Shown in pieces: positions 21,804 to 32,643 of a stretch of DNA of 64,000 nt (position 1 is the stretch's first letter; each line of letters begins with the position of its first letter). The position numbers were made by a program, and so were the translations under genes. The notes under the pieces are model-generated. The model was not told the DNA's origin. It did no database searches and saw only the letters and a program-made list of their open reading frames with translations. The stretch lies in NCBI RefSeq assembly GCF_000225445.1, contig NC_017256.1:310001-374000 (forward strand), given 5' to 3'. This DNA comes from Buchnera aphidicola str. Ak (Acyrthosiphon kondoi) (GTDB lineage Bacteria > Pseudomonadota > Gammaproteobacteria > Enterobacterales > Enterobacteriaceae).

Positions 21804-22289
21804 TTTCGTCTCCTGTAATAAAATATCTTTTTAATATCAATATATGATATTGTATTTATATTGAATATATAAAATAAAAATTGCATTCTTATATAATTTT
21901 ATAGAAAAAGACAACGTTGTTATTGTAATATTATTTTTTTAAAAAATTCATACTTAAAAATTAAAAAATTAGTATTAAAGATTTTTTTAATTAAAAAATT
22001 GTTGCTCGATTTTTTTTGATTTTATCTATATTATAGTGAAATTATAAATGTATTTAGAAAGATAATAATTATTAAAAGATAAAAATATTTTTTAAAATTA
22101 TAAAAAATTTTATAATATTATGTAGAATAAAAAAAATATTTCTTCTTTTAAAAAGTCATGGATACTTATTTATATATTCATGAAAAAATTAATTAATATA
22201 TAGAATAGTTATATAAAATTTTACATAAAAAAATAGTACATATTTATAATATGTTTTTCTAATTTATTTATTTATTAAATATAAATATT
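21804..22289. other. Divergent spacer between fldA and phrB
   Basis: 486 bp of very A/T-rich DNA between the starts of fldA and phrB. Promoters for both genes must lie here, but many TATAAT-like strings make a specific assignment arbitrary. No ORF or structured RNA is apparent. Confidence 0.6.
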
Positions 22290-23717
22290 ATGCAAAAAAA
22301 TTTAATTTGGTTCCGTAATGATCTTCGTTTATATGATAATACAGCTTTACATCAAGCATGTAAATCTAATGAAGATAAAGTAATAGGTTTGTTTATTGCT
22401 ACTCCTGAGCAATGGAATAATCACTATATGTCTGAAAAAAAATTATCTTTCGTTTATCATCATTTGATTTCTTTACAAAAAGAATTATTTAAATTGAATA
22501 TTATTTTATATTATCATGAATCTACTAATTTTTTAAATTCTATAGAATATCTTATTTTTTTTTGCGAAAAACATAAAGTAAATAATCTATTTTATAATTA
22601 TCAATATGAAATAAATGAACGTAATCGAGATTATTTAGTAAAAAAAAAATTATCTCAAAAAGGATTTATTATAAAAGGTTTTCACGATAATCTTTTATTT
22701 TCTAATACAAAAATTAAAAACAAGCAAAATGAAACATATAAAGTTTTTACTTTTTTTAAAAAAAAAGTTATTCAGAATTTACATAATAATATACCAGAAT
22801 GCTTTCCTGTCCCTTTAAAAAGAAAACCTGATAGAGATATTTTTTTAAATCCTATTTTCCTTAAAAATTTAACTTTTAATTTTAATAGAAACATTTTCCC
22901 TATTGGAGAAAAAAAAGCTATTGATCGTTTAAAAAATTTTTGTATACATAAAATTCATGATTATTCATTCAAACGAAATTTTCCTTTTTTAAATAGTACT
23001 AGCATGTTATCTCCATATTTGTCTGCAGGAATAATATCATCTCGACATTGTCTTATGATGCTTTTAAAAACAAAAAATAATTTTTCATTAAATGCTCTTG
23101 TTACTTCTTCTTGGTTCAATCAAATATTATGGCGTGAATTCTATTATCATTTATTAATTGGATTTCCAAGAATTAGTAAATATGAATCATTAGTGACATG
23201 GGAAAAAAAAATCATCTGGATGAATAATACAGAACATTTTAATGCTTGGAAAAAAGGAAATACAGGTTTTCCTATAATAGATGCTGGAATGAGACAATTA
23301 AATAAATTAGGATGGATGCATAATCGATTAAGAATGATTGTATCTAGTTTTTTAGTAAAAAACCTTTTAATTGATTGGAGACAAGGCGAAAAATATTTCA
23401 TGTCACATTTAATTGATGGAGATTTAGCACTAAATAATGGAGGATGGCAATGGTCAGCATCAGTAGGATGTGATTCTGTGCCCTACATACGAGTTTTCAA
23501 TCCATTGAATCAATCAAAAACTTTTGATATATCAGGTGCTTTTATAAAGAAATTTATTCCAGAATTAAAAAATATACCTAATCATTATATTCATCAACCA
23601 CACATATGGTCAAAGGAACAAAATTTCAAGCTGGATTATCCCGCTCCTATTATAAATTATAGCGATAGTAGAAAAAAATCTTTGTTAATATTTAATCAAG
23701 CACGATTAAAACTTTAA
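22290..23717 (+). CDS. phrB: Deoxyribodipyrimidine photolyase
   Basis: Light-driven repair of cyclobutane pyrimidine dimers. The 475 residues compare with 472 in E. coli. The N-terminal alpha/beta domain (LIWFRNDLRLYDN) binds the antenna cofactor; the C-terminal FAD domain has LSAGIISSR, WREFYYH, GFPIIDAGMRQL, WMHNRLRMIVSSFL and NNGGWQWSASVG. All look intact. A run of ten A (22640-22649) lies in frame. Retention in a symbiont living inside insect cells is odd but known in Buchnera. ybgI follows after 20 bp. Confidence 0.96.
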   Translation: MQKNLIWFRNDLRLYDNTALHQACKSNEDKVIGLFIATPEQWNNHYMSEKKLSFVYHHLISLQKELFKLNIILYYHESTNFLNSIEYLIFFCEKHKVNNLFYNYQYEINERNRDYLVKKKLSQKGFIIKGFHDNLLFSNTKIKNKQNETYKVFTFFKKKVIQNLHNNIPECFPVPLKRKPDRDIFLNPIFLKNLTFNFNRNIFPIGEKKAIDRLKNFCIHKIHDYSFKRNFPFLNSTSMLSPYLSAGIISSRHCLMMLLKTKNNFSLNALVTSSWFNQILWREFYYHLLIGFPRISKYESLVTWEKKIIWMNNTEHFNAWKKGNTGFPIIDAGMRQLNKLGWMHNRLRMIVSSFLVKNLLIDWRQGEKYFMSHLIDGDLALNNGGWQWSASVGCDSVPYIRVFNPLNQSKTFDISGAFIKKFIPELKNIPNHYIHQPHIWSKEQNFKLDYPAPIINYSDSRKKSLLIFNQARLKL

Positions 23718-23737
23718 AAAAATAGGTTTAAAAATTT

Positions 23738-24481
23738 ATGAATAATTTTTTTTTAGAAGATATTATTAATAAAAAATTATCATCTAATCAACATAACGAT
23801 ATAGTTCCTAATGGTTTACAGATTGAAGGAACAAAAACAGTAAATAAAATTATTACTGGAGTTACTGCTTGTCAAGCTTTATTAGACAAAGCATTATTTT
23901 ATAATGCTGATACTATAATAGTTCATCATGGTTATTTTTGGAAAAATGAATCAAGATATATACATAACATGCAAAGGAAACGATTAAAAACCATACTTTC
24001 TAATAATATTAACTTATACAGCTGGCATCTACCTTTAGATATTCATCCAGAATTAGGTAATAATGCTCAAATAGCAAAAAAATTAGATATTTGTACTCGG
24101 GGTAATATTTTACCATATGTTTTTTGGGGCACGATAAAAAATCCAATGAACGGTTTTGAATTTGCAAAAAAAATAGAAAAAAAATTTAAAAAATGTCCTA
24201 TACATCTACATGAAAATGCTCCATTGTATATTAATCGTATTGCTTGGTGTAGCGGTAGAGGACAAAGCTTTATTAAACAAGCATGCAAATTTGGAATCGA
24301 TGCATTTTTAACAGGTGAAATTTCAGAAGAAACTACTCATATTGCTAGAGAATTGGGTGTCCATTTTTTTTCTTTAGGACATCATGCTACTGAAAAAGAT
24401 GGTATTAAGTCTTTAGGTAAATGGCTAAATAAAAAATATAATTTATGTGTTGATTTTATTGATATCCATAATCCTGCATAA
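23738..24481 (+). CDS. ybgI: YbgI, NIF3-family dinuclear-metal protein
   Basis: Member of the NIF3 family; E. coli YbgI forms a toroidal hexamer with a two-metal site and its reaction is not firmly established (a GTP cyclohydrolase I type 2-like label is used in databases). The 247 residues equal the E. coli length. Metal-binding residues are visible: HHGYFW (about 61-66), WHLPLDIHPELGNN (about 95-108) and GHHATEKDG (about 213-221). phrB-ybgI adjacency resembles the E. coli phrB region. Confidence 0.93.
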   Translation: MNNFFLEDIINKKLSSNQHNDIVPNGLQIEGTKTVNKIITGVTACQALLDKALFYNADTIIVHHGYFWKNESRYIHNMQRKRLKTILSNNINLYSWHLPLDIHPELGNNAQIAKKLDICTRGNILPYVFWGTIKNPMNGFEFAKKIEKKFKKCPIHLHENAPLYINRIAWCSGRGQSFIKQACKFGIDAFLTGEISEETTHIARELGVHFFSLGHHATEKDGIKSLGKWLNKKYNLCVDFIDIHNPA

Positions 24482-24578
24482 TGTTATTAAATTAAAAATT
24501 CAATTATAGAAAAAAATTATCAATTAATTTTTATTTTTTAAAAATTAATTTAATATTTTTCTTATTTAAAAGAATATT

Positions 24579-27290
24579 ATGAACAAAAATAAAATAGAAT
24601 ACTGGTTAAATTCCTCTTGGTTATCTAGAGAAAACCTAGATTATATAGAAAAAATATACAAAAATTTTTTAATAGATGCTCAATCTGTAGATACTACTTG
24701 GCATAAAGCATTTTTAGAGCTTTCTAAGGGAAAAAAAAATAAATATTCACTCATTGATAAAATCAATTATATTATTAATTCATTTCGTCTACAAGGTTAT
24801 AAAGCAGCTTTAATTGATCCACTACAATTAACAAAACAAAAAAATATTCAAGATTTAAATTTATCATCTTATAGTTTTACACAAGATGAAATAAAAGAGA
24901 ATATTAAAATAAATTTTAAAAATTGTATTAATTTTAAAACTAATATTGTCAGTTTACATAAAATATTATCTGAAAAATATTGTGGTTCTATTGGTTTTGA
25001 ATATATGTACATAGATGATATCTTAGAAAAAACATGGATTACAAATTATATAGAATCTTTTTTTAATGAAAATTTATTAACTAAAAAGGAAAAAGTAAAT
25101 TTTTTAAAAGAAATAACTTATGCTGAAACTTTAGAAAAATACATTGGAAAAAGATTCCCTGGTGCGAAGCGTTTTTCTTTAGAAGGAGCAGAAACATTAA
25201 TTCCTATGTTGCATGAAGTAATAAGATTTTCGAAAAAAAGCAACATATCTAAAATCATATTAGGAATGGCTCATCGAGGCAGGTTAAATGTACTTGTCAA
25301 TGTTTTAAACAAAAGTCCAAAAATTTTATTTGATGAATTTTCTGGTTTAAATTCATTTAAAAAAATAAGTGGTGATGTTAAATATCATATGGGAGGAACT
25401 TCTGAAATAAAACATGAAAAAAAAATAATTCTTAATTTAGCATGTAATCCATCTCATTTGGAAATAATTAATCCTGTTGTATCTGGAATAGCTCGATCTT
25501 ATATTGATGAAATAAAAAAAATAGACAGCGAAATTTTACCTATCAGTATTCACGGTGATGCTTCTGTAATTGGTCAAGGTGTAGTACAAGAAACATTAAA
25601 TATGTCTCAAACAGAAGCTTATAAAGTAGGAGGAACTATTCATATTGTTGTTAATAATCAAATTGGATTTACTACTTCTGATCCTAAAAATCTTCGTTCA
25701 AGTCAATATTCTACTGATATTGCAAAAATAATTCAAGCACCTATATTTCATGTTAATACCGATAATATAGAAGCATCTATTTTTACTATCCAATTAGCTC
25801 TTAATTTCAGAAGAAAATTTAAAAAAGATGTCTTTATAGACTTAGTTTGTTATAGACGTCATGGACATAATGAAGTAGACGAGCCATCTGTTACGCAACC
25901 GTTAATGTATCAAAAAATAAAAAATCATCCTACTGTAAGAAAAATATATTCTGACTTTTTGATATCTCAAAAAATAATTACATCTAAAAAAAATCAAGAA
26001 ATTATAGATCAATATTCTTGCAAATTAGAAACAGGTCAATGTATTTTTTCAAGATCTAAAGAAATATATTTTAAAGATGATATAATTTTTAAAGAAATAA
26101 AAACAAAAAAAATAATCAAAAATATAAATTTTTCTAGTTTACAAAATTTAGCTTGTTCAATTAATAGCATCCCTGATTCAATTAAAATGCATCATCGAGT
26201 TAAAAAAATTTATCAAGAACGATTAAAAATGGCTCAAGGATTAAAATTATTTGATTGGGGTGCAGCTGAAACATTAGCTTATGCTACAATCATTAATGAA
26301 GGAATTTCTTGTCGTATTTCTGGAGAAGATGCAAGTAGGGGTACTTTTTTTCATCGTCATGCTATTATTCACAATCAAATAGATGGTTCTATTTACATAC
26401 CTTTGAACAATATAAGATCAAAACAAGGAAAATTTCAAATTTGGGATTCTGTGTTATCAGAAGAAGCAGTTTTAGCTTTTGAATATGGATATTCTTTATT
26501 TCCATCGAACACTCTTACTATTTGGGAAGCTCAATTTGGAGATTTTGTTAATGGTGCTCAAATAGTTATTGATCAATTTATAAGTTCTGGTGAACAAAAA
26601 TGGAATCAAAAATCTAATTTAGTTCTTTTTTTACCTCATGGTTATGAAGGACAGGGACCTGAGCATTCGTCTTCTAGAATCGAACGATTTCTTCAACTTT
26701 GTGCAGAAAAAAATATGCAAATATGCATGCCAACTACATCATCACAAATATTTCATATTTTACGAAAACAAATATTAAATGAAGTTTATACACCACTAAT
26801 TATTTTCACCCCAAAATCTCTTTTAAGAAATGCTATGGCAGGATCTTCTTTAAATACTCTTGCAGATGGTAAATTTCAAAAAATAATAGATGAAGTAGAT
26901 AATATTAATAAAAAAGAAAAACGTCTTATTTTTTGTACTGGAAAAATATATTATGATTTATTACAAAATCGTCGTGAAAAAAAAATTGATTCTATTCTTT
27001 TAATTCGTATTGAACAGTTATATCCTTTTCCTAAAAATGAAATAGTAAAAATACTAAAAAATTATTTTTACGTAACAGATTATATATGGTGTCAAGAAGA
27101 ACCTTATAACCAAGGTGCGTGGTTTTATATAAAAGATTATCTAAATGATATATTGCCGTTAAATACTTCATTGAAATATATTGGTCGTAAATCTTCAGCT
27201 TCACCTGCAGTTGGTTGCATTTCCATTCATAAAGAACAGCAACAAAAAATAATTCAAAATGCATTAAACATCAATTCAATAATAGGATAA
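24579..27290 (+). CDS. sucA: 2-oxoglutarate dehydrogenase E1 component
   Basis: Thiamine-diphosphate decarboxylase of the 2-oxoglutarate dehydrogenase complex. The 903 residues compare with 933 in E. coli. [23 protein letters not shown] and the ThDP region [20 protein letters not shown] are intact, as are the C-terminal [16 protein letters not shown] and [11 protein letters not shown]. It lies 3 bp before sucB. No sucCD, gltA or sdh genes are nearby; Buchnera is known to retain only this part of the TCA cycle. Confidence 0.97.
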   Translation: MNKNKIEYWLNSSWLSRENLDYIEKIYKNFLIDAQSVDTTWHKAFLELSKGKKNKYSLIDKINYIINSFRLQGYKAALIDPLQLTKQKNIQDLNLSSYSFTQDEIKENIKINFKNCINFKTNIVSLHKILSEKYCGSIGFEYMYIDDILEKTWITNYIESFFNENLLTKKEKVNFLKEITYAETLEKYIGKRFPGAKRFSLEGAETLIPMLHEVIRFSKKSNISKIILGMAHRGRLNVLVNVLNKSPKILFDEFSGLNSFKKISGDVKYHMGGTSEIKHEKKIILNLACNPSHLEIINPVVSGIARSYIDEIKKIDSEILPISIHGDASVIGQGVVQETLNMSQTEAYKVGGTIHIVVNNQIGFTTSDPKNLRSSQYSTDIAKIIQAPIFHVNTDNIEASIFTIQLALNFRRKFKKDVFIDLVCYRRHGHNEVDEPSVTQPLMYQKIKNHPTVRKIYSDFLISQKIITSKKNQEIIDQYSCKLETGQCIFSRSKEIYFKDDIIFKEIKTKKIIKNINFSSLQNLACSINSIPDSIKMHHRVKKIYQERLKMAQGLKLFDWGAAETLAYATIINEGISCRISGEDASRGTFFHRHAIIHNQIDGSIYIPLNNIRSKQGKFQIWDSVLSEEAVLAFEYGYSLFPSNTLTIWEAQFGDFVNGAQIVIDQFISSGEQKWNQKSNLVLFLPHGYEGQGPEHSSSRIERFLQLCAEKNMQICMPTTSSQIFHILRKQILNEVYTPLIIFTPKSLLRNAMAGSSLNTLADGKFQKIIDEVDNINKKEKRLIFCTGKIYYDLLQNRREKKIDSILLIRIEQLYPFPKNEIVKILKNYFYVTDYIWCQEEPYNQGAWFYIKDYLNDILPLNTSLKYIGRKSSASPAVGCISIHKEQQQKIIQNALNINSIIG

Positions 27291-27293
27291 AGA

Positions 27294-28496
27294 ATGAAAA
27301 AAATAAATATTCTTGTTCCAGATTTACCGGAATCGGTTAGTGATGCAACAGTTGTAAAATGGCATAAAAAAATAGGAGATACAGTTAATCGTGATGATAA
27401 TATAGTTGATATTGAAACAGATAAAGTTACATTAGAAGTATCCTCTCCATGCGATGGAATATTAAAATTAATTTTAGAAGAAGAAGGGAAAATAGTTAAG
27501 TCTCGACAAATACTCGGTGAAATAAAAAATGTAAATATTATTAATAATAATATTTTAGAAGAAGAAAATAACTCATTAAATAGAATAAATAATTCTACAA
27601 ATAAAGAAGAGCAAGAATATCTTTTAGAAAAAAAAGAGAAATATCTTACTCCATCTCTAAGACGATTAATTAAAATAGACAAAAATAATACAACTAATCT
27701 TGAAAAGATTGTAAAAACACAAGAAAACATATCGAATAATAACTTATTAAATTCTAATACTTTAAATCTTAATGAGGATAACCAAAAAGAAAATAAAAAA
27801 TTTGAAAATAGAGTTAAAATGACTCGCTTACGACAAAGAATTGCAGAACGATTACTAGATAGTAAAAATAATACAGCTATGCTAACAACATTTAATGAAG
27901 TAAATATGCGCGAAATAATACTTTTAAGAAAAAAGTATGGCCAAGATTTTGAAAAAAAATATGGTATTAGAATTGGTTTTATGTCTTTTTTTGTAAAAGC
28001 AGTAATTCAGGGTTTGAAGAATTTTCCAGAAATAAATGCATATATAGATAAAACAGATATAGTTTTTTATAAGAATTTTGATATAAGTATTGCTATTTCA
28101 ACACCTAGAGGATTGATAACACCAGTCTTAAGAAATGCTGATAAAATGTCCATGTCAGAAATAGAAAAAAAAATAAAGGAATTTTCTGATAAAAGTATTC
28201 AAAATAAAATTAATATTAAAGAATTAATCGGTGGAAATTTTACTATCACGAATGGGGGTGTTTTTGGTTCTTTGATATCTACACCTATTATCAATCCTCC
28301 TCAAACAGCTATATTAGGTATGCATATGATTCAAGAACGGCCAGTAGCTGTTAATGGAGAAATTAAAATTCTTCCTATGATGTACCTAGCATTATCTTAT
28401 GATCATCGTTTAATAGATGGAAAAGAATCTGTAGGTTTTTTAGTGAATATAAAAAATACATTAGAAGATTTTACTCGTATTTTAATTGATATTTAA
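27294..28496 (+). CDS. sucB: Dihydrolipoamide succinyltransferase (E2)
   Basis: Core of the 2-oxoglutarate dehydrogenase complex. A single lipoyl domain at 1-77 has the modified Lys in [12 protein letters not shown] Asn/Glu-rich linker leads to a peripheral-subunit-binding segment ([10 protein letters not shown], about 122-150). The catalytic domain holds the active-site motif [15 protein letters not shown]. The 400 residues compare with 405 in E. coli. Its ribosome-binding site must lie within the end of sucA, so the two are coupled. The E3 subunit (lpd) is not in this window. Confidence 0.97.
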   Translation: MKKINILVPDLPESVSDATVVKWHKKIGDTVNRDDNIVDIETDKVTLEVSSPCDGILKLILEEEGKIVKSRQILGEIKNVNIINNNILEEENNSLNRINNSTNKEEQEYLLEKKEKYLTPSLRRLIKIDKNNTTNLEKIVKTQENISNNNLLNSNTLNLNEDNQKENKKFENRVKMTRLRQRIAERLLDSKNNTAMLTTFNEVNMREIILLRKKYGQDFEKKYGIRIGFMSFFVKAVIQGLKNFPEINAYIDKTDIVFYKNFDISIAISTPRGLITPVLRNADKMSMSEIEKKIKEFSDKSIQNKINIKELIGGNFTITNGGVFGSLISTPIINPPQTAILGMHMIQERPVAVNGEIKILPMMYLALSYDHRLIDGKESVGFLVNIKNTLEDFTRILIDI

Positions 28497-28665
28497 AGTT
28501 ATTTTTTATACTTTAATATTTTATATTTTAAAACACAATAATTAAATTGATTATATAATATACTTTTATTTCTAAAATTAAAAAATACAGAAAGTTTTAT
28601 ATAACAAATTTTTTTAATAATTAAAAGATAACATTTATAGAAAAAAAGTGATAAGAGAGAATTCC

Positions 28666-29361
28666 ATGACAATTAATAAACTAGTTTTAATCAGACATGG
28701 TCAAAGTGAATGGAATGAATTAAATAAATTTACTGGATGGCATGATGCTAAATTATCTAAAAAAGGAAAATATGAAGCAAAATCTGCTGCTATCTTATTA
28801 AAAAAAGAAAAATTTTTTTTTGATTGTGCATATACATCTGTATTGAAAAGAGCAATACATACATTGCAATATATTTTAGATGAATTAAATCAGAATTGGT
28901 TATCAGTAAAAAAATCTTGGCGTTTAAATGAAAGACATTATGGTGCATTAGAAGGATTAAATAAAGATGAAGTCATTCAAAAATATGGAGAAAAAAAAGT
29001 TCTCTTATGGAGGAGAAGTTTTGAAACTAGTCCTCCTCATATTGATATCAAAGACAAACGTTTTCCAGGAAATGACATACGCTATTCCCATTTAAATATC
29101 AATGATATTCCTATAGGAGAGAGTCTAGAAATCACTGCAAAACGAGTTATACCTTATTGGAATAAAATTATTTATCCTCAATTAAAAAATAATAAAAAAA
29201 TACTTGTTGTAGCACATGGAAATTCTTTGCGTGCTTTAATACAACATTTAAATAAAATAGATAATAAAGAAATTTTAAAATTAAACATACCTACTGCAAC
29301 ACCTATTATTATAGAATTTGATCAAAAAAATAATCCAATTAAATGGTATTATTTAAGATAA
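28666..29361 (+). CDS. gpmA: 2,3-bisphosphoglycerate-dependent phosphoglycerate mutase
   Basis: Interconverts 3- and 2-phosphoglycerate. The phosphorylated His is in [10 protein letters not shown] and the second catalytic His in VAHGNSLRA; the family string [11 protein letters not shown] is present. I start at ATG 28666 because the protein then begins as E. coli GpmA does (231 residues) and a purine-rich AAGAGAG is well placed; a GTG six codons upstream (28648) would also be open. Confidence 0.96.
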   Translation: MTINKLVLIRHGQSEWNELNKFTGWHDAKLSKKGKYEAKSAAILLKKEKFFFDCAYTSVLKRAIHTLQYILDELNQNWLSVKKSWRLNERHYGALEGLNKDEVIQKYGEKKVLLWRRSFETSPPHIDIKDKRFPGNDIRYSHLNINDIPIGESLEITAKRVIPYWNKIIYPQLKNNKKILVVAHGNSLRALIQHLNKIDNKEILKLNIPTATPIIIEFDQKNNPIKWYYLR

Positions 29362-29562
29362 TTTTATTAAAAAAATATTTTTTTATTTTATATTTTTTAA
29401 GAACGTCTTGTTTGCTTCGTTTAGTTATATTTAGAATTGTATTTACACTAAATAATATGAATATATTTTCTAATATAATTATGTTTAATAGATTTTTTTA
29501 AAATATTAACAGGAATAAATAGAAAAATAAAATTTTTAGAAGTTAAAAAACAAGAGGTTCTA

Positions 29563-30525
29563 ATGATTAAAAAAATTGGAGTCTTAACCAGTGGTGGAGA
29601 TGCTCCAGGGATGAATGCTGCAATTAGAGGAGTTGTTAGAACAGCACTTAGTGAGAGATTAGAAGTCTTTGGAATTTATGATGGATATTTAGGTTTATAT
29701 GAAAACCGTATGGTAAACCTCGATAGATACAGTGTATCTGATATGATCAATAGAGGTGGAACATTTTTAGGATCAGCTAGATTTTCTGATTTTCATCAAG
29801 ATAAAATACGATCTATTGCAGTACAAAATGTAAAAAAAAGAAAAATAGATGCTCTTGTTGTTATCGGAGGCGACGGATCGTATATAGGAGCTCAAAAATT
29901 AACAGAAATGGGTGTTCCATGTATTAGTATTCCAGGTACTATAGATAATGATGTTTCAGGTACTGATTATACAATAGGTTATTTTACTGCTTTACAAACA
30001 GTTGTTGAAGCTATTGATAGATTACGTGACACCTCATCTTCTCATCAACGTATTTCTATAGTAGAAGTAATGGGTAGATATTGTGGAGATTTAACATTAG
30101 CTGCAGCTATTGCTGGTGGATGTGAATTTATTGTACTACCAGAAATTGACTATAAAAAAGAAGAATTAGTTATTGAAATCCAAGCAGGTATTGCTAAAGG
30201 AAAAAAACATGCTATTGTTGCAATAACAGAATATATTTGTGATGTAGAAGCATTAGCACGATATATTGAAAAAAAAACAAATCGAGAAACTAGAGCTACA
30301 ATCCTTGGACATATTCAAAGAGGTGGATCCCCTGTAGTATATGATCGAATATTAGCTTCAAGAATGGGTGCATATTCAGTTGAACTATTAATAAAAGGTT
30401 ATCAAGGTAAATGTGTTGGAATACAAAACGAAAAGATGGTTTTTAATGATATAAGAAGTGCACTAAAAAATATGAAACGTACTTTTAAAAAAGATTGGTT
30501 AATTACTGCTAAAAAGTTATATTAA
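29563..30525 (+). CDS. pfkA: 6-phosphofructokinase I
   Basis: Committed glycolytic step, fructose-6-phosphate to fructose-1,6-bisphosphate. The 320 residues equal E. coli PfkA. ATP site [13 protein letters not shown] and GGDGSY, catalytic Asp in PGTIDND, and [10 protein letters not shown] are present. The basic residues of the E. coli allosteric site (in AIRGVVR, SARF and the 210-215 region KGKKHA) also remain, so ADP/PEP control may persist. A strong terminator follows at 30535-30564. Confidence 0.98.
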   Translation: MIKKIGVLTSGGDAPGMNAAIRGVVRTALSERLEVFGIYDGYLGLYENRMVNLDRYSVSDMINRGGTFLGSARFSDFHQDKIRSIAVQNVKKRKIDALVVIGGDGSYIGAQKLTEMGVPCISIPGTIDNDVSGTDYTIGYFTALQTVVEAIDRLRDTSSSHQRISIVEVMGRYCGDLTLAAAIAGGCEFIVLPEIDYKKEELVIEIQAGIAKGKKHAIVAITEYICDVEALARYIEKKTNRETRATILGHIQRGGSPVVYDRILASRMGAYSVELLIKGYQGKCVGIQNEKMVFNDIRSALKNMKRTFKKDWLITAKKLY

Positions 30526-30534
30526 TATGAAATT

Positions 30535-30564
30535 AGTGCCGGTCTTGCCGGCGCTTTAGTTTTT
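30535..30564 (+). terminator. Rho-independent terminator between pfkA and glpF
   Basis: Eight-pair stem AGTGCCGG / CCGGCGCT (one G-T wobble) with loop TCTTG, 9 bp after the pfkA stop, followed by TTAGTTTTT. It is one of the most GC-rich strings between genes in this window, which argues that it is under selection. Confidence 0.8.
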
Positions 30565-30592
30565 AAACCAAGTGATATAGGTGTTTTAAAAA

Positions 30593-31384
30593 ATGAACAT
30601 TTATAGAAAAAAAAATATTTTAAAAAAATGTTTTGTTGAGTTTTTTGGAACAGGTTTAATAATATTTTTTGGTGTAGGAAGTTTAGCTGCTTCTAAACTA
30701 ACAAATGTTAATTTTGATCAATTTGAAATCAGTTGTATTTGGGGTTTTGCAGTATCTATATCAATATATTTTAGTTCTACAATATCTGGTGCTCATTTAA
30801 ATCCAGCTATTACTATTTTCTTTTGGTTATCCTCTAAATTTAATAAAAAAAAGGTATTGCCTTATATTATATCTCAAATATTCGGTTCTTTTTTTTTTAC
30901 AATGTTAATATATTATCTTTATAAAAACTTTCTAGTATCATTCGAAATAAAAAATAATATTTTTAGAGGAACACAAGATAGTCTTAATTTAGCCTCTATT
31001 TTTTGTGTATATCCTAATAATAAAAACAGTTTTATTTTTGATTTTATGATTGAAATATTTTCAACTGCATTGTTTATGTTAATAATATTAGAATTTAATA
31101 ATAAAAATAACAATTACTTTTTATATAATAAATCTATAGTTCCTATCTTAATCGGTCTGCTAACTTGTCTGATTAATTTAGTTATAAATCCTTTGAATAA
31201 CATAAGTCTAAATCCAGCAAGAGATTTAGGTCCTAAAATATTCCTAAGTTTAACTGGATGGGGCGTTTTGTCTTTTACTGGAGGAAATGACAACATTCTA
31301 TATTGTTTAATTCCTATGATAGGACCAATTTTAGGTGCTAATTTAGGTGGTTGGATACATAAAAAATTAATTGATAATAGTTAA
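30593..31384 (+). CDS. glpF: Glycerol facilitator (aquaglyceroporin)
   Basis: Inner-membrane channel for glycerol and small solutes. Six hydrophobic segments plus two half-helices with the NPA signatures GAHLNPAITIF (about 66-76) and SLNPARDLGP (about 203-212); the Asp after the second NPAR is typical of glycerol-conducting members. The 263 residues compare with 281 in E. coli. No glpK or glpD is nearby. It is convergent with tpiA, only 9 bp away. Confidence 0.94.
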   Translation: MNIYRKKNILKKCFVEFFGTGLIIFFGVGSLAASKLTNVNFDQFEISCIWGFAVSISIYFSSTISGAHLNPAITIFFWLSSKFNKKKVLPYIISQIFGSFFFTMLIYYLYKNFLVSFEIKNNIFRGTQDSLNLASIFCVYPNNKNSFIFDFMIEIFSTALFMLIILEFNNKNNNYFLYNKSIVPILIGLLTCLINLVINPLNNISLNPARDLGPKIFLSLTGWGVLSFTGGNDNILYCLIPMIGPILGANLGGWIHKKLIDNS

Positions 31385-31393
31385 TTGTTTCTT

Positions 31394-32158
31394 TTAAAGA
31401 ATATGATCAGATATTTTAATAATTCTACAAAATTCTGCAGGATCTAAAGAAGCATTTCCAATTAACAAACCATTGATATCTGGTTGCTCCATAAATTTTT
31501 TTGCATTAGAATAATTAATAGAACCTCCATACTGAACTATTATATCATTTATATCAATTGAATCATGTTTTACAATGTAATTTTTTATAAATTTATGTAT
31601 TAATTGTACATCTTTAGGTTCAGCTGATAAACCTGTTCCAATAGCCCAAATAGGTTCATAAGCAATTATAGTATTTTTAAATGCTGATTTGCCTATTTTT
31701 TTAAATATATCATGTAATTGTTCTGTAATAACTTCTTGAGTTTTGCCATTTTTTTTATCTATTTCTGTTTCACCGATACATAAAATCGGTATTAAGTTTG
31801 ACTCTTTAATTAAATGAAATTTTTTTATAATAATATCATTAGTTTCATTATGCATTAAACGTCTTTCAGAATGTCCAATGATAACATATTTTACTCCTAT
31901 GTCTTCTAGCATTAAAACTGATGTTTCACCAGTAAAGGCTCCTTTTAAATGAATATCTATATTTTGTGCACCAAGAAAAATATTCATGTTACTTACATCC
32001 TTGTATACTCGTTCTAAATATATAGTTGGAGGAGCAATAATAATTGTATTCTTTTTTGAATGAATTGATGATTGTAATTTTAAATATTTAAAAAAATTAG
32101 AAATCATATTTATATTGCCGTTTAATTTCCAATTAGCTGCAATAAAAAATTTTTTCAT
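31394..32158 (-). CDS. tpiA: Triosephosphate isomerase
   Basis: Interconverts dihydroxyacetone phosphate and glyceraldehyde-3-phosphate. Catalytic residues are all present: Lys in AANWKLNG (about 11), His in IIGHSERR (about 95) and Glu in AYEPIWAIGTG (about 167); the phosphate loop is YGGSIN. The 254 residues match E. coli (255). It follows ihfB on the same strand, separated by a strong inverted repeat. Confidence 0.98.
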   Translation of the reverse strand: MKKFFIAANWKLNGNINMISNFFKYLKLQSSIHSKKNTIIIAPPTIYLERVYKDVSNMNIFLGAQNIDIHLKGAFTGETSVLMLEDIGVKYVIIGHSERRLMHNETNDIIIKKFHLIKESNLIPILCIGETEIDKKNGKTQEVITEQLHDIFKKIGKSAFKNTIIAYEPIWAIGTGLSAEPKDVQLIHKFIKNYIVKHDSIDINDIIVQYGGSINYSNAKKFMEQPDINGLLIGNASLDPAEFCRIIKISDHIL

Positions 32159-32191
32159 TTGCCTACCTTAACTAAAGTATAATTTTATAAT

Positions 32192-32247
32192 AATAGAAAC
32201 TAAGCTTTCTTATAAAATAAAGAAATCATGTAAACTTAGTTTCTATT
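32192..32247 (-). terminator. Long hairpin downstream of ihfB
   Basis: AATAGAAACTAAG (32192-32204) and its exact complement (32235-32247) make a 13-bp stem. The 30-base loop itself can fold (TTTCTT with AAGAAA). It lies 20 bp past the ihfB stop and upstream of tpiA. There is no clean T-run beyond the stem on the minus strand, so it may stabilise a 3' end instead of terminating by itself. Confidence 0.6.
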
Positions 32248-32267
32248 GTAAAGAATATTAAAAGATA

Positions 32268-32552
32268 TTATTTATATATATTTGCTCTATCGCGTAATTT
32301 TTTTCCGGGTTTAAAATAAGGAACATATTTTTCATTTAATTTCACTGTTCTTCCAGTCTTAGGATTCCGACCAATACGAGAAGCACGATAATGTAAAGAA
32401 AAACTACCAAATCCCCTAATTTCAATTCTTTGTCCCTGTGCTAAAGAGGTAGTCATATGTTCTAACATTTCTTTTGTAGCACGTTCTATCATTTTATTTG
32501 AAATATGAATTCTTTGTTCAGCAATTTTTTCGAATAATTCTGACTTCGTCAT
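32268..32552 (-). CDS. ihfB: Integration host factor beta subunit
   Basis: DNA-bending HU/IHF family protein. The 94 residues equal the E. coli length and include [15 protein letters not shown] and GRNPKTG, the DNA-intercalating arm with its Pro. It is downstream of rpsA, as in E. coli (cmk-rpsA-ihfB). The ihfA partner is not in the window; if it is absent from the genome, the protein may act as a homodimer. Ribosome-binding site GAGG. Confidence 0.96.
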   Translation of the reverse strand: MTKSELFEKIAEQRIHISNKMIERATKEMLEHMTTSLAQGQRIEIRGFGSFSLHYRASRIGRNPKTGRTVKLNEKYVPYFKPGKKLRDRANIYK

Positions 32553-32643
32553 AAATCCTCTATATTTATAAATTTTAAAATGTATTTCTTCATATTTTAA
32601 AAAAAAATTATATAAAAAATATATTTTTCTATAACAAAAGTAA

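Noticed and set aside
27254-27730. 158-residue minus-strand frame over sucB
   Set aside because: Antisense to the lipoyl domain of SucB; low-complexity Ser/Leu/Ile composition arises from the opposite strand.
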